This document shows positions 26,583 to 36,125 of a DNA stretch of 64,000 nucleotides, one piece after another. The first letter of the stretch is position 1. Each line of letters opens with the position of its first letter. The translations under genes and the position numbers were made by a program. The notes beneath the pieces were generated by a model that was given only the letters and a program-made list of their open reading frames with translations, was not told where the DNA came from and did not search any database. The stretch is from an alpha proteobacterium BAL199 (lineage in GTDB: Bacteria; Pseudomonadota; Alphaproteobacteria; Thalassobaculales; Thalassobaculaceae), in the NCBI GenBank assembly GCA_000171835.1, contig ABHC01000005.1, positions 1 to 64,000 on the forward strand, read 5' to 3'.

Positions 26583-27803
26583 ATGGCGCTGATGCGCAAC
26601 GTCCCGCTCTGGTTGACCGCGCTGGGCGCTGCCCTGCTGATGCAGACGTCGAGCGCGTTCCTGACCCGAATCTTCCCGATACTGGGCCCGGCGCTGACCG
26701 ACGCTGCCGGGGTAGCGCCGGAGCGGATCGGCCTGCTGGCCTCGGTCGGGTCGCTCGGAACGATGTGGTACCTGCTTGCCGGCGGCGATCTGCTACCGCG
26801 CTTTGGGCCGGTGCGCAGCCTCCAGATCGGCGCCGGCGTCGGCGCGATCGGCTTGCTGGCGACCGTTCTCGGGTCGTGGGAGGCGATGCTGCTGGCTGCG
26901 TTCCTGGTCGGGGTCGGCTACGGCCCGTCGCCACCGGCCGGCAGCGATCTGCTGAACCGCCATGCACCGGCTGGCCGTCGATCCCTCATCTTCTCCATCA
27001 AGCAGTCCGGCGTCCCGCTCGGCGGTGCCGTCGCCGGACTGCTGATCCCGCCGCTGCTGCTCGTCGGCGACTGGCGGTTCGCCTGCGGAGTGGCAGCGGC
27101 CCTCTCCTTGTTGACGGCGGTGCTGGTCCAGCCGGTGCGCGCCACCATCGACGCCGAGCGCGATAGAAGTCATCCGCTGAGCCTGGCCGCGGCCCTGCAT
27201 CTCCGCAGCCTGATGCGACCGTTCCGCGCCGTCGCCTTCGGCCCGGTGATGCTGGCGACCACCTATGCCGGGTTCTGCTTCGCGGTCGTCCAAGGCTGCC
27301 TGTTCGCATTCTTCGTCACCTTCCTGGTCACTCGGCTGGATCACTCCCTGGCCGTGGCCGGATTGGCGTTTGCCGTCATGCAGATCGTCGGGGTCGTGGC
27401 ACGCGTCGTCGTCGGCTGGATCGCCGACCGCATCGGCTCGGCCCGCCGGACGCTGACCGCATTGGCGCTTGCTTCTGCCGCCGTTACCGCCGGTGTTGCG
27501 TGCCTGTCCGAGGCATGGCCGGTCTGGACCATCGTCGGGCTGGCCGGAGTTGCCGGGTTCGCGGCCGCTAGCTGGAACGGCGTGTATCTGTCCGAAGTCG
27601 CAGCCCAGGTTCCGCATGCCCTGGTCGGACAGGCAACTGCCGGCTCCACCTTCTTTGCGTTCATCGGCTACATCGTCGGGCCGGCTGCGTTCGGCGCGAT
27701 GGTGGTAGCGACCAACTCCTATCCGACCGCCTTTGCGCTTGCGGCAATCGCGCCACTGACCGGTGCTGCAGCACTGCTGGCCGTTTCACGACGGCACGGA
27801 TGA
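26583..27803 (+). CDS. MFS transporter
   Basis: 406 residues with about 12 hydrophobic helices in two halves joined by a loop around RATIDAERDRSHPLSLAAAL. The conserved MFS loop between helices 2 and 3 is degenerate (GGDLLPRFGPVR), while the equivalent in the second half, GWIADRIGSARRT, is clear. The N-terminal half shows PPAGSDLLNRHAPAGRRSLI, typical of cyanate/organic-anion-type MFS carriers. Substrate unknown. It stands between the Tat peptide gene and DUF4197. Confidence 0.85.
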   Translation: MALMRNVPLWLTALGAALLMQTSSAFLTRIFPILGPALTDAAGVAPERIGLLASVGSLGTMWYLLAGGDLLPRFGPVRSLQIGAGVGAIGLLATVLGSWEAMLLAAFLVGVGYGPSPPAGSDLLNRHAPAGRRSLIFSIKQSGVPLGGAVAGLLIPPLLLVGDWRFACGVAAALSLLTAVLVQPVRATIDAERDRSHPLSLAAALHLRSLMRPFRAVAFGPVMLATTYAGFCFAVVQGCLFAFFVTFLVTRLDHSLAVAGLAFAVMQIVGVVARVVVGWIADRIGSARRTLTALALASAAVTAGVACLSEAWPVWTIVGLAGVAGFAAASWNGVYLSEVAAQVPHALVGQATAGSTFFAFIGYIVGPAAFGAMVVATNSYPTAFALAAIAPLTGAAALLAVSRRHG

Positions 27804-27856
27804 CATCATGATACGCTGTTGCCGACTGCTGCCCCCTCCACCGCGAGGCCATCGAC

Positions 27857-28621
27857 ATGCTCCGCCGAACCTTCCTGACCGCCGCATTGGCAACCGTCGC
27901 CTGCGTTGCCACGCCCGCATGGGCTCAGTCGCTGCTCGACAAGGCTGGCAGCCTGTTCGGCGGCAGCAAAGCGCCGAGCTTGGGCGGCAGTTCCAGTTCT
28001 TCGGGTGGCCTTGGGGCTGGCTTGTCCAACAGCCAAATTGCCAGTGGGCTAAAAGAGGCGCTGCGGGTCGCTACCGGACGGACAGTCGACACGGTCGGTC
28101 GCACCGACGGGTATTTCGGCGATCCCAACATCCATATCCCGCTGCCCGGATCGCTGAAGATGGTGAAGCAGGCACTGGACCTGACTGGCTACTCAAGCTT
28201 GACCAATGATTTGGAACTAAAACTCAATCGGGCGGCCGAAGCCGCCGCGCCGCAGGCCCGCGACGTGTTCGTGGAGTCGATCCAGCAGATGACCCTCGAC
28301 GACGCGACCGGAATCCTGAACGGGCCGAAAGACAGTGCCACTCAATACTTCCAGCGGACCATGTCCAGCCCGCTGAAGACCCGGATGCACCCGATCGTCG
28401 ACGCCCAGCTGTCGCAAGTCGGCGCGGTGAAAAGCCTGGATGCCATGATGGGTCAGGCCAAGGCCATTCCCGGGGTGCCGACCGCATCGGGTGGCCTGAC
28501 CGACTACACCCTCGATGCCGCGCTCAAGGGAGTGTTCTTCTACCTCGCCAAGGAAGAGGCCGCGATCCGCGACAACCCGGCGGCCCGCACCACCGATCTG
28601 CTGAAAAAGGTGTTCGGATAG
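27857..28621 (+). CDS. DUF4197 domain protein, exported
   Basis: 254 residues. A signal peptide MLRRTFLTAALATVACVATP with cleavage near AWAQ-S is evident, then a Gly/Ser-rich linker (about 35-55) and the DUF4197 helical domain with SQIASGLKEALRVATGRTVD, NIHIPLPGSLKMVKQAL and the C-terminal TDLLKKVFG. Periplasmic protein of unknown function, widespread in proteobacteria. No link with the flanking genes is obvious. Confidence 0.85.
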   Translation: MLRRTFLTAALATVACVATPAWAQSLLDKAGSLFGGSKAPSLGGSSSSSGGLGAGLSNSQIASGLKEALRVATGRTVDTVGRTDGYFGDPNIHIPLPGSLKMVKQALDLTGYSSLTNDLELKLNRAAEAAAPQARDVFVESIQQMTLDDATGILNGPKDSATQYFQRTMSSPLKTRMHPIVDAQLSQVGAVKSLDAMMGQAKAIPGVPTASGGLTDYTLDAALKGVFFYLAKEEAAIRDNPAARTTDLLKKVFG

Positions 28622-28645
28622 GGATCTCTGGCCAGGGAGCGTTCG

Positions 28646-30940
28646 ATGGCGGGCGGTTTGATCAATGACGAAAACATGGGCGACGTCTGGCCCGTGGTTC
28701 ACCCGGGACGGGCAGCGGACGAGTACGGATCGGCGAGCATCAGCCCGCCCGGACCGTTCGAAGTGCGGTCGTTCCAGACCATCGTGTTGACCTACACCGT
28801 CGGCCGGTTCGGGCTGGACGACAGCGGCAGCATCAAGATCGTGCAGCGGTTTCCCAACGACGGCGGCCGCCTCCAGGTCGACGATCCCACCGCCATGAAC
28901 TTCGTCTCAGCCCGCGCCAGCAAGTACTGCCGCCTGACCGTCGTGCCGGAGCGCAACGGCCACCAGCGGCCGTGGGAGCGATCGCTGCGGATCATCGTCG
29001 GCGGCGGCTCCCTGCACCAGGGCGACACCATCACCGTGACGTTCGGCGACCGGTCCGGCAGCTCGCCGGGTCTGCAGCTGCAGACCTTCTGCGAGAGCGC
29101 CCACGAGTTCCGGGTCCTGGCCGACCCTTGCGCCACGGGACATTTCATCCCGCTGCCAGATCGTCCGCACGTCGCGATCGTTGCCGGGAAGCCGGAACGC
29201 TGGAAAGCAATCCTACCGACCCACGGCAAGCCGGGCGCCTCATTCGCTCTCGGACTCAAGGCCGAGGATCTGTGGGGTAACCCGTCACATCAGGCCGGCA
29301 GAGCCCTGCGTCTGGAAGCCGACGGAACCGTTCAGGGTCTGCCCGGCCGGATCGATTTCCCGGCGGGAGAGCGCTCGCTTCGCATCGACGGGCTGGTCGC
29401 CTGCAGTGAGGGCGTCGTCCGCATCCGGGTTCTCGACGCTGACGGGATACTACTAACCGCATCGAACCCGCTGGTGGTCCGCATCGACGGGGCGACCGGC
29501 TTCTGGGGCGACCTGCACGGGCAGAGCGGCGAGACCGTTGGGGTGAACCCGATCGAGGAATATTTCGCGTTCGGCCGCGATCTGGCGTTCCTCGACATCA
29601 TGAGCCATCAGGCCAACGATTTCCAGATTACCAACGCCTTCTGGCAGCGCATCAACACGTTGACGTCCGAACTCGACGATCCAGGCCGCTTCGTGGCGTT
29701 TCCCGGCTATGAATGGTCTGGCAACACCCCGATGGGCGGCGATCACAACGTGTTCTTCCGCAAGGCTGGCGAGACGATCCGGCGGTCGTCCCACGCCCTG
29801 CTGGTCGACCGGTCGGACCTGGACAACGACGCCAACACCACCACCGAGCTGTTTGAATCGCTGAAGAACGAAGACTGCGTGCTGTACGCCCATGTCGGCG
29901 GCCGGCCCGCCGACATCGCGCGCGACGACGGCGGCACTTTGCGGACGGCGGTCGAGGTCCATTCCGACTGGGGCACCTTCGAATGGATCATGAAGGACAG
30001 CTTCGCGCGCGGTTACCGCCTGGGGCTGGTGTGCAACAGCGACGGTCACAAGGGCCGGCCGGGCGCCAGCTATCCGGGCGCTTCGCAGTTCGGCGCGCGC
30101 GGTGGCCTGACCTGCTTCCTGGCCGACACGCTGTCGCGCGATGGGATCTTCGAAGCGCTCCGTCGACGGCATCACTATGGCACCACCGGCTGCCGTATGT
30201 TCCTCGACGTCCGGGTGTCGCTGCCGACCGGTGGCCGGCGCTTCGATACCGACCCACGGTACGGGCAGTCCGGGTCGCAGGAAGTGAACCACGCCGTGAT
30301 GGGCGACATCGTCCAAACCACCGACGGAACCTGCAGGCTGAACGTCGAGGTCGCGGCCCACGCCCCGATCCTGCGGGTCGACGTGCTGAACGGGCCGGAC
30401 GTCGTCGACAGCGTCCGGGGTTACTCAAAGAGCGAATTGGGCGATCGCATCCGGGTGACCTTCCACGGCGCCGAGTACCGCGGCCGCGGACGCCAGACCA
30501 CCTGGAAGGGCGAAGCCCGGTTCGATGGTGCCGGGATCGAACGGTTCCAGCGGATCAACGCCTGGAACCACGACCGTCTGTTGGCGCAGCATGACGACAA
30601 CACCGTGGCGTTCGACGTCCTGACCACAGGAAACTTCATCGGTTTCGACGCATGGCTGTCCAACGCAGCGGGCGACCTGACGATCGGAACCGATCACGCC
30701 GGCGGCCGCTTTCGGCTCGCGGACATCGGCATCGACGAGACCGTGGTGGAAGCCGGCGGCCTGGAGCGTCAGATACGCATCGCCCGGCTGCCCGATATCT
30801 GCCGACAGGATCATCTGAAGCATGCGTTCGACCTCGCCCTGAAGCCGACGGGCGACAACCCGATCTGGATCCGGGTGACCACCGAGGACGGCTACAACGC
30901 GTGGTCGAGCCCGATCTACCTTTTCCGAGGCGACGCCTAA
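28646..30940 (+). CDS. DUF3604 family protein
   Basis: 764 residues, no signal peptide. The N-terminal 270 residues are beta-rich. The central domain has ATGFWGDLHGQSGETVG, DIMSHQANDFQI and FPGYEWSGNTPMGGDHNVFF, then LVCNSDGHKGRPGAS and RRHHYGTTGCRM. These His/Asp motifs resemble a PHP-type metal-dependent phosphoesterase or hydrolase fold, the basis of DUF3604. A beta-rich C-terminal domain follows. Function is unknown; the conserved metal ligands suggest hydrolysis. Confidence 0.83.
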   Translation: MAGGLINDENMGDVWPVVHPGRAADEYGSASISPPGPFEVRSFQTIVLTYTVGRFGLDDSGSIKIVQRFPNDGGRLQVDDPTAMNFVSARASKYCRLTVVPERNGHQRPWERSLRIIVGGGSLHQGDTITVTFGDRSGSSPGLQLQTFCESAHEFRVLADPCATGHFIPLPDRPHVAIVAGKPERWKAILPTHGKPGASFALGLKAEDLWGNPSHQAGRALRLEADGTVQGLPGRIDFPAGERSLRIDGLVACSEGVVRIRVLDADGILLTASNPLVVRIDGATGFWGDLHGQSGETVGVNPIEEYFAFGRDLAFLDIMSHQANDFQITNAFWQRINTLTSELDDPGRFVAFPGYEWSGNTPMGGDHNVFFRKAGETIRRSSHALLVDRSDLDNDANTTTELFESLKNEDCVLYAHVGGRPADIARDDGGTLRTAVEVHSDWGTFEWIMKDSFARGYRLGLVCNSDGHKGRPGASYPGASQFGARGGLTCFLADTLSRDGIFEALRRRHHYGTTGCRMFLDVRVSLPTGGRRFDTDPRYGQSGSQEVNHAVMGDIVQTTDGTCRLNVEVAAHAPILRVDVLNGPDVVDSVRGYSKSELGDRIRVTFHGAEYRGRGRQTTWKGEARFDGAGIERFQRINAWNHDRLLAQHDDNTVAFDVLTTGNFIGFDAWLSNAAGDLTIGTDHAGGRFRLADIGIDETVVEAGGLERQIRIARLPDICRQDHLKHAFDLALKPTGDNPIWIRVTTEDGYNAWSSPIYLFRGDA

Positions 30941-30978
30941 TCGAGCGTCGTGCCGACCGATACCAGGAGTGATTTGCC

Positions 30979-31992
30979 GTGCGTGTTTCCATTCTCGACC
31001 AGTCGATTGCCGCCGCCGGCCGGCCGCAAGGGGCCGCGATCCGCGACACCCTGGCGCTCGCCCAGCATTGCGACACCCTCGGCTACCACCGGTTCTGGGT
31101 GTCGGAGCACCACAGTCATCCGACGATCGTCGGCACCGCGCCGGAGATTCTGATCGCCGCGATCGCCACCCACACCACGCACCTGCGGGTCGGCAGCGCC
31201 GGGGTGATGCTGCCACACTACGCGCCGCTGAAAGTCGCCGAGCAGTTCCGCGTGCTCGACGCCCTGGCACCGGGGCGGATCGACCTCGGGCTCGGCCGGG
31301 CTCCCGGGTCGGACGGCCGAACCGCCTTCGCGCTGAACCCGATGGCCAACGAACGGCCGGCGCAGTTCCCGAACGACGTCGCCGACCTGATGGCCTGGGT
31401 GCACGGCGAACCGTTGGCCGAGAATCATCCGTTCGGCGTGGTCGAGGCGATGCCGAAGGGCGAAACCGCTCCGGAAATGTGGATTCTCGGCAGTTCCCTG
31501 TACGGCGCCCAGGTGGCAGCGCATTTCGGCCTGCCCTACAGCTTCGCCTGGTTCTTCACCGACGGTCGCGGCGGACAGGAGGCCCTCGACATTTACCGAC
31601 AGACCTACCGGCCGAGCAAACGGCACCCGGAGCCGAACGCCGGCATCTGCGTGTGGGCGCTGGCCGCCGACACCGAGGACGAGGCGCAGCACCACTACAG
31701 CTCGCGGGCCCGCTGGCAGCTGTACCGCGACCGCGGGCTGTACCTGCCGCTCGACCCGCCGGAAGTGGCGATGGGCTACGACTATTCGGAAGCCGAGATG
31801 GCGCGGATCGACGAATTGCGCCGCACCGCCTTCGTGGGCGCGGCGCCCCAGGTTGCGGACCGCATCCGCGAGTTGGCCGAGCGGACCGGTGTCGACGAAT
31901 TGGCGATCGTCACCTGGACCCATGACGAACAGGCGCGCCGCAACAGCTACAGCCTGCTGGCCCGCGAACTTGCGCTACCCGCGCGGGGATAA
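30979..31992 (+). CDS. LLM class flavin-dependent oxidoreductase
   Basis: 337 residues, luciferase-like monooxygenase family. YHRFWVSEHHSHPTIVGTAP and LRVGSAGVMLPHYAPLKVAE are the hallmark early motifs, and RIDLGLGRAPGSD and WILGSSLYGAQVAAHFGLPY follow. This is the VC_A0859-like group 1 pattern. It uses reduced flavin (FMNH2 or F420) to oxidise an unknown substrate. The GTG start is preceded by CAGGAG. An MFS gene follows 27 bp downstream, suggesting a transport-plus-oxidation pair. Confidence 0.88.
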   Translation: MRVSILDQSIAAAGRPQGAAIRDTLALAQHCDTLGYHRFWVSEHHSHPTIVGTAPEILIAAIATHTTHLRVGSAGVMLPHYAPLKVAEQFRVLDALAPGRIDLGLGRAPGSDGRTAFALNPMANERPAQFPNDVADLMAWVHGEPLAENHPFGVVEAMPKGETAPEMWILGSSLYGAQVAAHFGLPYSFAWFFTDGRGGQEALDIYRQTYRPSKRHPEPNAGICVWALAADTEDEAQHHYSSRARWQLYRDRGLYLPLDPPEVAMGYDYSEAEMARIDELRRTAFVGAAPQVADRIRELAERTGVDELAIVTWTHDEQARRNSYSLLARELALPARG

Positions 31993-32019
31993 AGCGAAAC
32001 AGCACACCCAAACCATCCG

Positions 32020-33261
32020 ATGCTCACCGCGACCACACGCACGATCTCCCCTCGCCGCCTTGTTGCGGTGGTGTGTGCCGCGCAGATCCTGGCGCAGATC
32101 GGGGCGTATGCCTGGCCGGCGCTGATTCCCGGGCGGATGGCCGCCTGGGGCATCGACAACACTGATGCCGGCTGGATCACCGGCCTGTTCTATCTCGCTT
32201 ACACCGTCTCGGTGCCGGTGCTGGTGACCCTGACCGATCGGGTCGATCCCAAGCGCGTCTATCTGTTCGGCGTGGCGGTAACCGTGCTCGGCCATGTCTG
32301 CTTTGCCACCCTCGCCGATGGGTTCTGGACCGCCGCGTTCGCCCGGGTGCTGGCCGGGGTCGGCTGGGCCGGCACCTACATGACCGGGCTGAAACTTCTG
32401 GCCGACCGGGTCGACGGCAAGCTGATGTCGCGGGCGGTCGCCGGCCACGCGCTCAGCATTGGTGTCGCCGGTGCGGCATCGTTCGCGTTCACCGGCATCG
32501 TCGAGGATCTGCTCGGTTGGCAAGCCGTGTTCTGGGCGTCGGCCGGGTGTGCGGCGATCGCGTGGCTGATCGTCGGCCTGGCGGCTCCGGCGCAGGAGCC
32601 GAAGACCGAGGTGCCAACCGGCCGGCTGTTCGATTTCGCCCCGGTCCTGCGCAACCGCTCAGCCATGGCCTACGCGCTCGCCTACTGCGTCCACACCTGG
32701 GAAATGAACACCCTGCGCGGCTGGGGCGTCGCCTTCCTTGCCTGGGTGGCACTGACCACCGGCAGCGGCGATCCGTGGCTGCCGGCGACGGCGGCGATCA
32801 CGCTGGTAGGCCTCGTCGGCACCTGGGCCAGCGTCGCCGGCAACGAGGTCTCGATCCGGCTCGGCCGACAGCGGCTGGTGCGTGTCGCGATGGTCGCCTC
32901 GGCGGTCTGCGCCGCGCTGATCGGCTTTCTCGGACCGTTCTCCTACGAGTTGGCGGTCGTGCTGATCCTGATTTACGGCGTGGTGATCTGGCTCGACTCC
33001 TCGTCGCTGACCGCCGGAGCGGCCGGCAGCGCCGATCCCGGCCGGCGCGGCGCCACCTTGGCGGTGCACTCGATGCTCGGCTACGCCGGTGGCTTCGTCG
33101 GCCCGCTGGCGATGGGGGTGATCCTGGATCTCGCCGGCGGGATGTCGACCGCCGGCTGGGGGCTGGGCTTCCTGCACGTCGCGGCGGCCATGCTGCTCGG
33201 CCGCGTCGCCTTCGCCGTACTGCGCCCCAAGACGCTGGCCGGCGACCGGGCGGAAACGTAA
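32020..33261 (+). CDS. MFS transporter
   Basis: 413 residues, about 12 membrane helices. TLTDRVDPKRVYLFG is the conserved loop of the first half. Helix 5 region WAGTYMTGLKLLADRVDGK and the second-half segment LGYAGGFVGPLAMGVILDLA support MFS membership. Probable co-transcription with the LLM oxidoreductase gene upstream. Substrate unknown. Confidence 0.85.
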   Translation: MLTATTRTISPRRLVAVVCAAQILAQIGAYAWPALIPGRMAAWGIDNTDAGWITGLFYLAYTVSVPVLVTLTDRVDPKRVYLFGVAVTVLGHVCFATLADGFWTAAFARVLAGVGWAGTYMTGLKLLADRVDGKLMSRAVAGHALSIGVAGAASFAFTGIVEDLLGWQAVFWASAGCAAIAWLIVGLAAPAQEPKTEVPTGRLFDFAPVLRNRSAMAYALAYCVHTWEMNTLRGWGVAFLAWVALTTGSGDPWLPATAAITLVGLVGTWASVAGNEVSIRLGRQRLVRVAMVASAVCAALIGFLGPFSYELAVVLILIYGVVIWLDSSSLTAGAAGSADPGRRGATLAVHSMLGYAGGFVGPLAMGVILDLAGGMSTAGWGLGFLHVAAAMLLGRVAFAVLRPKTLAGDRAET

Positions 33262-33286
33262 CCGACCGCTCAATCGCCGGGCGCCG

Positions 33287-33922
33287 TTACTTCATCGGTG
33301 AATGCGCCGACGGCATCAGGATCGAGGAGTGCATCTCCTCCAGCATTTCCGGCCCGTTCTTCAGGAACTCCCGCCAGTCCGGGTCGCGCAAGGCAGCCGC
33401 CCTCACCTCGGCCCGGTGGTTCAGGCTGTCGTAGGCCCAGAGGTGCGAGACCTCGTTCGGCTGGCCGGCCTCCGTCAGCCAGATGGCGACGTTCTTCGAG
33501 TACTTCTCCCGCGCCGGCAGCACGTCGCGCAATTTCTCCGCAAACGGCCGCGACTTGCCGACCCTGCAGCGGTAGAACCGATACTCATAAACATGTCCGG
33601 TTCCGGTTGGGGCAACCACCGGCTTCATCGCCCACATCAGCCGAACGTCCTGGCGCCGGATCAGCGGACCGGCGACCGACAGGTACTTGGTCCGCCAATC
33701 CTCGTTCTGGCCGAGCGCGGTGCGCAGTTCCTGGCGAGCGTTCAGGTCGGCGTAGGACCACAGGTGCATGACCTGGTTGAGCGGGCCGATCTCGGTCAGC
33801 CAGTAGCCTTCCAGCTTGCCGTAATCATCCTTCCGGATGTTGCGTCCGATCTCACCCGACAGCCGGGCCAACTCCGGTGCCATGCCGATCGGGGTGGTAT
33901 AGGTTCTGAATTCGTAGATCAT
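33287..33922 (-). CDS. NIPSNAP family protein
   Basis: 211 residues made of two NIPSNAP-type alpha/beta ferredoxin-like repeats. The first is MIYEFRTYTTPIGMAPELAR with NQVMHLWSYADLNARQELR. The second is GHVYEYRFYRCRVGKSRPFA with NEVSHLWAYDSLNHRAEVR. Function is unknown in bacteria. A good GGGAGGA precedes the ATG. It is divergent from the lipocalin-like gene, with a perfect 16-bp palindrome between them. Confidence 0.88.
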   Translation of the reverse strand: MIYEFRTYTTPIGMAPELARLSGEIGRNIRKDDYGKLEGYWLTEIGPLNQVMHLWSYADLNARQELRTALGQNEDWRTKYLSVAGPLIRRQDVRLMWAMKPVVAPTGTGHVYEYRFYRCRVGKSRPFAEKLRDVLPAREKYSKNVAIWLTEAGQPNEVSHLWAYDSLNHRAEVRAAALRDPDWREFLKNGPEMLEEMHSSILMPSAHSPMK

Positions 33923-33944
33923 GGAATTCCTCCCTGGACGGCTC

Positions 33945-33960
33945 GATCGGCCGGCCGATC
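33945..33960. promoter_or_regulatory. Perfect 16-bp palindrome between divergent genes
   Basis: GATCGGCCGGCCGATC lies in the 62-bp gap between the NIPSNAP gene and the lipocalin-like gene, a position suited to an operator shared by both. A chance origin is possible in GC-rich DNA. Confidence 0.4.
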
Positions 33961-33984
33961 ATTTTGACAGACGGACGCTAGCAA

Positions 33985-34380
33985 ATGCCAGACATCGTCG
34001 GTACTTGGCGGTTGGTGGAAACCACTGCCCACGATCTGGACGGCAACGCCATGCCGCAACCCTACGGCCCAAGCCCGATGGGTGTGGTCACCTTCAACGC
34101 CGAAGGCCGGATGATGGCGGTTTTGTGTGACGGACGCACCGCCATGCCGGACGAGCAGCCGGACCGCGAGTACGCCTCGTACTGCGGCAACTTCACTTTC
34201 GACGGCACGCGTCTGATCACCAAAGCCGATGCAGCATCGCACCCATCGCGCATGGCGATCGATCAGATACGTCAGGTCAGCTTCGAGGGCGAGCGCATGG
34301 TCTTGCGTCCGCCGATCGATCAGGTCGGCGGCGTCGACCGCCAGCGCGTGCTGATCTGGGAAAAGATCAGCCCGAAGTGA
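33985..34380 (+). CDS. Lipocalin-like domain protein
   Basis: 131 residues matching the lipocalin-like (DUF1348/PF13924-type) fold. IVGTWRLVETTAHDLDG opens the barrel, PYGPSPMGVVTFNAEGRMMA is the usual second block, and YCGNFTFDGTRLITKADAAS the third. No signal peptide. Possibly binds or acts on a small molecule together with the SDR enzyme encoded 22 bp downstream. Confidence 0.85.
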   Translation: MPDIVGTWRLVETTAHDLDGNAMPQPYGPSPMGVVTFNAEGRMMAVLCDGRTAMPDEQPDREYASYCGNFTFDGTRLITKADAASHPSRMAIDQIRQVSFEGERMVLRPPIDQVGGVDRQRVLIWEKISPK

Positions 34381-34402
34381 CATCAACTCCAGAGGATCGA
34401 TC

Positions 34403-35209
34403 ATGACTGACCGTCTCAAGGGCAAAATCGCCATCGTCACCGGCGCCGGGTCGATCGGTCCCGGCTGGGGCAACGGCAAGGCATCGGCCACGCTGTACGC
34501 GCGCGAGGGTGCCAAGGTGCTGCTGGTCGACAACCGCGCCGACGCGGTGGCCGAAACCCGCAAGATCATCGAGGCCGAGGGCGGCGTCTGCGCCACCCAT
34601 GTGTGCGACGTCACCAAGTCCGACGAGGTCAAGGCGATGGTCGCCGCTTGCATCGAGGCGTTCGGCGCGCTGAACATCCTGCACAACAACGTCGGTGCGG
34701 CGAAGCCCGGCGGCCCGGTTACCCTGTCGGAGGAAGATTGGGACGCCCAGATGAACGTGAACCTGCGTCACGTGTTCCTGGCGACCAAGTACGCGATCCC
34801 GGAGATGGAAAAAGCCGGTGGGGGCGCCATCGTCAGCATCGGCTCCACGTCCGGCGTCACCTTCACCGGCCAGCAGCAGATCGCCTATCAGGTCGCCAAG
34901 GCCGCGATCGTGCGGTTCTCACGCTCGGTGGCGCTGGAATACGCGCCCAAGGGCATCCGAGCCAACACCGTGATCCCCGGCCAGATGCACACCCCGATGG
35001 TCGAGGCCTATCTGGCCGGACAGCAGAGCGGCGGCGATTCCGAGACGCTGATCGCCCGGCGCAACTCGCGGATCCCGATGGGCTTCATGGGCACCGGCTG
35101 GGACGTCGCCCAAGCCTGCCTGTTCCTGGTCTCCGACGACGCTCGCTATGTCACCGGCGCCGAGATCGTGGTGGACGGTGGCCTGACGTTGAAATGCACG
35201 GATCGCTGA
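34403..35209 (+). CDS. SDR family NAD(P)-dependent oxidoreductase
   Basis: 268 residues, classical short-chain dehydrogenase/reductase. Cofactor motif VTGAGSIGPGWGNGKA is a longer variant of TGxxxGxG. LHNNVGAAKPGG stands in the NNAG position. Catalytic Ser is in VSIGSTSGV and the YxxxK motif is IAYQVAKAAI. The C-terminus is TGAEIVVDGGLTLK. Acidic residues after strand 2 (LLVDNRAD) suggest preference for NAD. Likely oxidises an alcohol in the pathway served by the lipocalin-like and NIPSNAP proteins. Confidence 0.92.
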   Translation: MTDRLKGKIAIVTGAGSIGPGWGNGKASATLYAREGAKVLLVDNRADAVAETRKIIEAEGGVCATHVCDVTKSDEVKAMVAACIEAFGALNILHNNVGAAKPGGPVTLSEEDWDAQMNVNLRHVFLATKYAIPEMEKAGGGAIVSIGSTSGVTFTGQQQIAYQVAKAAIVRFSRSVALEYAPKGIRANTVIPGQMHTPMVEAYLAGQQSGGDSETLIARRNSRIPMGFMGTGWDVAQACLFLVSDDARYVTGAEIVVDGGLTLKCTDR

Positions 35210-35627
35210 TCCGCTCGACGACCGACAATCGAATAACACCTCCGACATTCAAGCCAAAGGACGGTGACAATCACTCCGATCAGAGTTCACATTAACCGAT
35301 ACGTACAGTCCACAATCTTCAATCATGGCAATTAATACTATAGTTATACGATGATGATAATCACCGAAACTTATCACCGATAAGCACGCGCTACAGGCGT
35401 TGCTGGCGCAGAAACATGTTCAATTTGAACATTTGCGCGCAGCAGCCTCCCACGCGGAGGCCATTGGCCTGCAATGCGAGAATTAGTTCAGGTTGATCGA
35501 CGGACGGCGATCCACTGCCGGTCAAGGTGAGCCAACGCAAAGGGGCATGCATGCACCACCGTCAGTCAATGGCGAACCCACGACCTATTAAGCAAGCACG
35601 GCTGGTCGAGCACGCCCCTTCGTCGCG
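35210..35627. other. Gap of lower GC before the PAS gene
   Basis: 418 bp without a gene. Composition drops towards AT around 35290-35400. It contains one clear inverted repeat (separate entry) and probably the promoter for the PAS/histidine kinase pair. No RNA gene was recognised. Confidence 0.5.
35416..35432. promoter_or_regulatory. Perfect inverted repeat, possible operator
   Basis: ATGTTCAA-T-TTGAACAT is an 8-bp perfect inverted repeat with a one-base centre. It lies about 200 bp upstream of the PAS_5 gene. Size and symmetry fit a dimeric repressor site. Confidence 0.45.
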
Positions 35628-36065
35628 ATGGCATGCACAATCTATCGCCCTATACAATCACTGGATATCGCACTCCTGACCGGCGCACCGCCCTGGGAAG
35701 CATTCGATCCTCTGGATTGGCCGAGTTTTCTGCCGAATATCTGGCTTCTTGACGTCACCCTGGCACCATTCCGGATGAAATTTCGTCTGGTCGGAACAAG
35801 GGTTGTCGAACAGATTCAGACTGATCCGACCGGCCGCTGGCTGGATGAAGCGCTGCCCCATCTAGCCAGCAATATCGAGTTCCTCGAGCGGTACCGAACA
35901 TCCGCAATCGAGAGGGTGCCGGTATGGACAATTGGTCCGGCCGACATTCGACCGAACAATCCAATTCGGGCGGTCGAGAACCTCATTCTTCCTTTCACAA
36001 CCGATTCTCGTGAAAACTGCATACTGCTCATGTTTGCCATGTTTCATGTTGACATTCGCAATTAG
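35628..36065 (+). CDS. PAS_5-type sensory domain protein
   Basis: 145 residues forming a single PAS domain of the PAS_5 (PF07310) kind. WEAFDPLDWPSFLPNIWLLD, then FRMKFRLVGTRVVEQIQTDP and TGRWLDEALPHL are the family pattern. No output domain or membrane helix is present. The gene ends 2 bp before the start of the disrupted histidine kinase gene, so the pair was probably one operon with this PAS protein feeding signals to the kinase. No good ribosome binding site precedes the ATG. Confidence 0.78.
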   Translation: MACTIYRPIQSLDIALLTGAPPWEAFDPLDWPSFLPNIWLLDVTLAPFRMKFRLVGTRVVEQIQTDPTGRWLDEALPHLASNIEFLERYRTSAIERVPVWTIGPADIRPNNPIRAVENLILPFTTDSRENCILLMFAMFHVDIRN

Positions 36066-36125
36066 CAATGAACTTCCCCAAAATCCAACTATCTATAATT
36101 TCACTAATACTTTGGATTATCTTAT

